NCBI RefSeq assembly: GCF_019400745.1
Contig: NZ_WJIB01000001.1
Coordinates: 434,001-498,000 of the forward strand
Direction: 5' to 3'
DNA length: 64,000 nucleotides
From: Cohnella sp. CFH 77786
GTDB lineage: Bacteria > Bacillota > Bacilli > Paenibacillales > Paenibacillaceae
Shown one piece after another: positions 60,534-64,000 of this stretch. Below the pieces are notes generated by a model that worked only from the letters and a program-made list of their open reading frames with translations, did not search any database and had not been told where the DNA came from. Each line of letters starts with the position of its first letter. The first letter of the stretch is position 1. A program made the translations under genes and the position numbers.

Positions 60534-61552
60534 CTTGCGGCACCGCCTTTGAGCCGGGCCAGATACAGGAAAAACGGAGCGCCGATGGCGGATGTCACGA
60601 TCCCTACGGGGGACTCATAGGGAAAGGCGATGAATCGGCTCGCAAAGTCAGCAAAGACGAGCAACGCGCCTCCGAGGAGTCCCGTCAGCGGAGCGAGTGC
60701 GGCAAGATCGCTTCCGACCAACGCGCGGGCGATGTGCGGAACGATAAGGCAGATAAAGCCGATCGGTCCGCATAAGGCGACGGCCGAACCGGCCAAAACA
60801 ATGACGAGGAGCACGCTTGTCCCGCGAATGACCGCCACCCGTCCGCCTAAACCGGCAGCGACATCGTCCTCGAACTGCAGCAAGCGGAAGGAAGGCAGCA
60901 TAAAGCCGAAGAGCAGCAACCCGCCCGCCAAGAAGGGGATAAGCATGCGGACGTCCAGCCACGACGCCTGACTGAGAGAGCCGACGAGCCAAAAGATCAT
61001 GCTGTCCGTGGATTCCTGATTCAAAAGAACCAGCCCCTCCGTCAAGGCGGACAGCAAGAAATGAATCGTGATCCCCGCTAAAGCCATTCGCCGGAAGCTG
61101 TTCTGCCCGGTGCCGGCTAACCCCCATACGAGCAAGGCTCCTCCTGCCGCCCCGAAGAAGGCGAATAGAATGGAACCCAAGACCGATATGTTCGCGAACG
61201 TAACGATTCCGAATACGACCGCAAGCGCGGCCCCGGCGTTAATTCCGAAAATATGCGGGGAAGCGAGCGGGTTTCTCGTCGCAAGTTGCGTGAGAAGCCC
61301 GGCCAACGCCAGCTGAATGCCGACCATGCAGGCCGTCAGGGCTCGCGGCAGCCGAAGCGTCTGAATATATAAATGAGCTTTGTCGTGCCCCTGATAGGTG
61401 ACGGCTTCGTACAAGGTGCGCCAGGATACCGGAGCCTGTCCCCACTTTAAGCTGAAGACCAGGCCTGCGGCGAGCAGCGCGGTAATCGCAGAAAAAAGGA
61501 AGAGCAGCAACCCGGAACGGCTCTGCTTTTCCTTCTGGTTCTTGTTCGACAT
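60530..61552 (-). CDS. FecCD-family iron-siderophore ABC permease, first subunit
   Basis: A 340-residue permease of the same family: LRLPRALTACMVGIQLALAGLLTQLATRNPLASPHIFGINAGAALAVVFG (read in parts), WLVGSLSQASWLDVRMLIPF, and GPIGFICLIVPHIARALVGSDLAALAPL. The N-terminus is basic (SNKNQKEKQSRSG) before helix 1. It probably pairs with the downstream permease and the upstream lipoprotein. ATG 61552 has GGGAGAG upstream and lies 4 bases after the lipoprotein stop, so expression is coupled. Confidence 0.93.
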   Translation of the reverse strand: MSNKNQKEKQSRSGLLLFLFSAITALLAAGLVFSLKWGQAPVSWRTLYEAVTYQGHDKAHLYIQTLRLPRALTACMVGIQLALAGLLTQLATRNPLASPHIFGINAGAALAVVFGIVTFANISVLGSILFAFFGAAGGALLVWGLAGTGQNSFRRMALAGITIHFLLSALTEGLVLLNQESTDSMIFWLVGSLSQASWLDVRMLIPFLAGGLLLFGFMLPSFRLLQFEDDVAAGLGGRVAVIRGTSVLLVIVLAGSAVALCGPIGFICLIVPHIARALVGSDLAALAPLTGLLGGALLVFADFASRFIAFPYESPVGIVTSAIGAPFFLYLARLKGGAAS

Positions 61553-61556
61553 GTTG

Positions 61557-62531
61557 TTACTCTCCCAAGTACTTCACGATGTCCTCGGCCATTTTCTCGG
61601 AACCGATCAATCCTCTGGCGAGCGACCAGTCGCGTCTTTCGACCGTAAACACCTTGCCGCTTGCGACGGCGTCGATTTTCTTCCACAGCGGATTGCTTTC
61701 CCATTGCGTCACGATGTTCTCTTCGACGATCGGCATCAAGAACATGGCTTGCGGGTTCGCTTCGGCGAGCTGTTCCAGCGTCAGCTGAGGATAGGACGCT
61801 TCGTTTTTCACCGGATCGCTGAAGCCGAGCATCGTCAGGAAGGAACCGGTATAGGCGTGATCGGAATGGGCGAAGAAGCCTTTCTGATTGACGACTGCTG
61901 GCAGAACGCTCAAATCGGCATGCCTGATTTTCTTCTTCGCCTCTTCGATTTTGGCTTGGTGCTCCTCCAGGCGTTTCTTGCCTTCGTCTTCTTTACCGAC
62001 CGCTTGCGCGATAACCATGTAATTTTTCAGCATCTGATCGTAATCGGCCTGGTAGTCATCCAGAACAAGGAGAGGAGCGATTCCTTTCAACTGTTCCATC
62101 GCTTCCTTGTGCTTGTTGAGATCCACGATAATCAGGTCCGGCTGCAGCGAACTGATCAATTCGATGTTCGGTTCGTAACGGGAGCCGACGGATTTGTAAT
62201 CCTTCAATTGGCTTCTTACGGCATCCATGAACAAGCCCGGATCGTCATCGTCGGCGACTCCGACCGGCTGAACGCCAAGCGTCGCGAGCGCGTCGACAAA
62301 GCCGAATTCCATCGCGATGATCCGTTCGGGCGCCTTCGCCAGCTCTACGGTTCCGAGCGCGTCTTGGACGGTAATTTTACTTTCATTCGGAGCCGCGACT
62401 TCCTGGCCGGCTTGTTGCGGCGAGGCGGTTCCTTCGGACGGATTTTTTGGGGACTGCCCGCAAGCAGCAAGGCCTACGGCCAATACGCTTATTAAGATTA
62501 TGCCGAGCGTGTACTTCAAGCCAAGATGCAT
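61557..62531 (-). CDS. Iron-siderophore substrate-binding lipoprotein
   Basis: A 324-residue lipoprotein with lipobox GLAAC (Cys24), a Pro/Ser/Gly/Gln linker, then a TroA-like helical-backbone binding fold. Family cues are VQDALGTVELAKAPERIIAMEFGFVDALATLG (read in parts), SRYEPNIELISSLQPDLIIVD and DDYQADYDQMLKNYMVIAQAVG. The ferric-siderophore group (FeuA/FhuD-like) is most likely from the partner permeases. ATG 62531 has GGAGG 8 bases upstream. A Fur-like box overlaps the region 15-40 bases upstream. Confidence 0.9.
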   Translation of the reverse strand: MHLGLKYTLGIILISVLAVGLAACGQSPKNPSEGTASPQQAGQEVAAPNESKITVQDALGTVELAKAPERIIAMEFGFVDALATLGVQPVGVADDDDPGLFMDAVRSQLKDYKSVGSRYEPNIELISSLQPDLIIVDLNKHKEAMEQLKGIAPLLVLDDYQADYDQMLKNYMVIAQAVGKEDEGKKRLEEHQAKIEEAKKKIRHADLSVLPAVVNQKGFFAHSDHAYTGSFLTMLGFSDPVKNEASYPQLTLEQLAEANPQAMFLMPIVEENIVTQWESNPLWKKIDAVASGKVFTVERRDWSLARGLIGSEKMAEDIVKYLGE

Positions 62532-62545
62532 TTTTCGTTCCTCCA

Positions 62546-62572
62546 TGCAAATGATTATTATTCTCATTTGCA
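62546..62572 (-). promoter_or_regulatory. Fur-like box before the iron-uptake genes
   Basis: A perfect palindrome with arms TGCAAATGA and TCATTTGCA around 9 bases. On the minus strand its core GAGAATAATAATCATTT is close to the Fur consensus GATAATGATAATCATTATC. It lies directly upstream of the lipoprotein ribosome site, as expected for iron repression. Confidence 0.8.
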
Positions 62573-62632
62573 TTTTATCGGCCTTTCTCATTCAAAGCCA
62601 TATCCAATCTTAAGATCCAACATGTCTTATTT

Positions 62633-63436
62633 TTAGATTTTGGACAGATACTTCAGAAATTCGGTAGGAGAATATCCCGCCTCTTTCTTGAATACTCGGC
62701 TGAAGTGGAAATAATCGCCGAATCCGACTTTATGCGCGATCTCTTTGGCGGATAAGCGGGTGTCCCGAAACATCATCTTCGCTTTTTCGATCCGAATGCG
62801 GCGCAAATAATGCATCAAGGTCGTTCCGGTGTGTCTTTTGAAAAGAACGGTGTAATGGCCTTCGCTCATCCCCGCCCGCTCCGCAAGCATGGGAAGGGTA
62901 AGTTTCAGCATGTAGTGCTCGTTGATATAGGAAAGAGTCTCCTCGATCGCGGCGGCCGAAGTTCTCCCCGCTTCCTTCAGGCGCGATTCATTCAAAAAAA
63001 TAAACAAGATTCTCTCCAGCATCATGCGCATCCTGGATTGGCGGACTGCTTCCTCCTCCGCCGAATCCGCGCGGATTTGACCGATCGTACGGAGCAGCTC
63101 GTCCAGCATGTAACGAATTTTGGTCTCGCTTAACATGCTGAGAGGACCGTGCAGCGTCCAAGGGCTGTTCTCCGGATAAGTGCGGTAGGCAATCACCACG
63201 TATTCGGCATCCTTCGTTTTCGGAACTTGAATGGAGAACGGTCCGTACAGCGGGTGGCAGGCATACCCTTGAGAACAGACGACTGGTTCGCGGTTTCGGG
63301 CCGAAACGCTAAGATGTCCGTGGCGGACAACGATGAGCGCGTGGAGATCTTCGGCAAGTTCAACGGTTTGAGAATCGTGACTGGAATCGATTCGCTCCAC
63401 AATCGGAATGATGGCAACAAATTGTTGAAAATTCAT
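62633..63436 (-). CDS. AraC-family regulator next to iron-uptake genes
   Basis: A 267-residue protein. Residues 1-100 form an AraC-type sensing cupin (DLHALIVVRHGHLSVSAR, YACHPLYGPFSIQVP). Residues about 165-265 hold two helix-turn-helix motifs: KLTLPMLAERAGMSEGHYTVLFKRHTGTTLMHYL (read in parts) and RLSAKEIAHKVGFGDYFHFSRVFKKEAGYSPTEF. In B. subtilis the AraC protein Btr activates feuABC when bacillibactin is bound, but Btr carries a binding-protein domain; this one has none. It lies 100 bases upstream of the lipoprotein gene in the same direction, so regulation of that cluster is a fair inference. AAAGGA precedes ATG 63436. Confidence 0.88.
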   Translation of the reverse strand: MNFQQFVAIIPIVERIDSSHDSQTVELAEDLHALIVVRHGHLSVSARNREPVVCSQGYACHPLYGPFSIQVPKTKDAEYVVIAYRTYPENSPWTLHGPLSMLSETKIRYMLDELLRTIGQIRADSAEEEAVRQSRMRMMLERILFIFLNESRLKEAGRTSAAAIEETLSYINEHYMLKLTLPMLAERAGMSEGHYTVLFKRHTGTTLMHYLRRIRIEKAKMMFRDTRLSAKEIAHKVGFGDYFHFSRVFKKEAGYSPTEFLKYLSKI

Positions 63437-63573
63437 GGAAGTTGATTCCTTTCGCAGGCGGATGAGGCGCCGCCGCTCCTAATGCGTTAGTGACACAGGG
63501 GCCGTGCAATTGGCAAGCCTCTGCGCCCATCCGGAAGATACGAGCTGACATTGGAAAAAGTTTGCATGAAACA

Positions 63574-63616
63574 AATACCGGTTGAGCAGATGGGCTTTCT
63601 CTGCTCATCCGGTATT
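63574..63616. terminator. Long inverted repeat, probable terminator
   Basis: AATACCGGTTGAGCAGA and its near-complement form a stem of about 16 bp around a 9-base loop. TTTGTTTC follows on the minus strand and CGTTTTG on the plus strand. It most likely ends the cut gene at the right edge. Confidence 0.8.
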
Positions 63617-63631
63617 CGTTTTGCGTACTTG

Positions 63632-64000
63632 CTATTTCAACTTGAACGCGGTGTCGATCAACGTACGGCCGGCATCGGCCGCGGGGTCGACCCAGCCCGC
63701 CCCGGCGGCCATGCTGCGGTAACCCGCATCGCCGGTCGGAGGGCGGAAGACGGACAGCTTATCCTTCATCGCCGCCGCCCCGTCGCGGACGGCGGCGAGC
63801 AAGTCCTTCTCGGCCGCGGTCAGCGGCCCTTCATGTTCGGCAACGCCGTATAGGCTGCCGCTTTGTTCGCCCATGATTTTCCCCATCGCTTCGGACAGGG
63901 GTTTGAGCGCCTCTTTGAGCGGCTTGCCGCTCGCCCGGCTCGAAGCTTCCGCCAGCAGCCCGAGCGATACATCCCCCGCCATCGCCGCCTCTCCGAGAAG
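63632..64000 (-). CDS. Unknown protein, N-terminus cut by window edge
   Basis: The frame is open from the right edge (LLGEAAMAGDVSLGLLAEAS at the visible start) to a stop at 63632, at least 122 residues. An ATG at 63982 exists, but no ribosome site precedes it, so the gene probably begins outside the window. The visible part is Ala/Gly/Leu-rich and helical (KPLKEALKPLSEAMGKIMGE; LTAAEKDLLAAVRDGAAAM), ending WVDPAADAGRTLIDTAFKLK. I do not recognise a family. Confidence 0.65.
   Translation of the reverse strand, partial: LLGEAAMAGDVSLGLLAEASSRASGKPLKEALKPLSEAMGKIMGEQSGSLYGVAEHEGPLTAAEKDLLAAVRDGAAAMKDKLSVFRPPTGDAGYRSMAAGAGWVDPAADAGRTLIDTAFKLK

Overview
The window looks like a chromosomal segment of a GC-rich (about 60 % by eye), endospore-forming member of the Bacillales, most likely Paenibacillaceae (Paenibacillus, Cohnella or Thermobacillus-like). 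This rests on long blocks that follow the Bacillus subtilis gene order (panE-bshC; ylaH-typA and ylaJ-ylaK; rpsU-yqeY-nfeD-floA-yqfC-yqfD-phoH-pgpH-ybeY-dgkA-cdd-era-yqzL-recO-glyQS-yqfL-yqxD-dnaG-sigA-trmK-yqfO), on sporulation-type genes (RsfA family, YhcN/YlaJ, YqfC, YqfD), on bacillithiol synthesis, and on a glycine T-box. No phage, plasmid, insertion sequence, tRNA, rRNA or CRISPR was found. All identifications come from reading motifs, lengths and context; no database was searched.

Layout. 1-6.7 kb: a cut DUF4349 lipoprotein, then (leftward) rsfA-like, panE, DUF3397, bshC and ahcY. 7-16 kb: yqgY, a MidA-like methyltransferase, a secreted coiled-coil protein, a solute-binding protein, ylaK/ylaJ, a PNPOx-fold protein, an LCP ligase and ylaH. 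16-20 kb: typA, then 0.9 kb of non-coding DNA holding eleven 52-bp tandem repeats, then a predicted nuclease-fold/winged-helix protein, then a 45-bp tandem array. 20-26 kb: a LiaF-like membrane protein, a divergent TerC pair, the nifZ-thiI tRNA thiolation operon, an SLT transglycosylase, DUF1540 and DUF3907. 26-30 kb: a membrane-anchored subtilase, the BdbD/BdbC disulfide pair and a class-A-like RNase P RNA. 30-55 kb: the long leftward core block from hinT and rpsU down to yqfO, broken by about 1 kb of repeat-rich non-coding DNA at 49.5-50.5 kb. 55-64 kb: accessory genes: two tandem aminoglycoside-phosphotransferase-fold kinases, a TetR regulator fused in frame to an FAD oxidoreductase, and an iron-siderophore uptake cluster (AraC regulator, lipoprotein, two permeases, Fur-like box). 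A cut unknown gene closes the window.

How the genes connect. The core block covers replication and transcription initiation (dnaG, sigA), translation (glyQS, rpsU, ybeY, era, trmK), membrane organisation (nfeD, floA) and c-di-AMP turnover (pgpH). NifZ supplies sulfur to ThiI for 4-thiouridine. BdbD/BdbC oxidise secreted thiols, while BshC completes bacillithiol in the cytosol.

Points most worth a second look: the predicted nuclease gene lying between two tandem arrays; the TetR-FAD fusion with a strong internal Shine-Dalgarno; a two-hairpin 95-bp repeat present twice, once inside the glyQS leader; a Cache-like region in front of the subtilase; and a class A RNase P RNA in a Bacillales setting.
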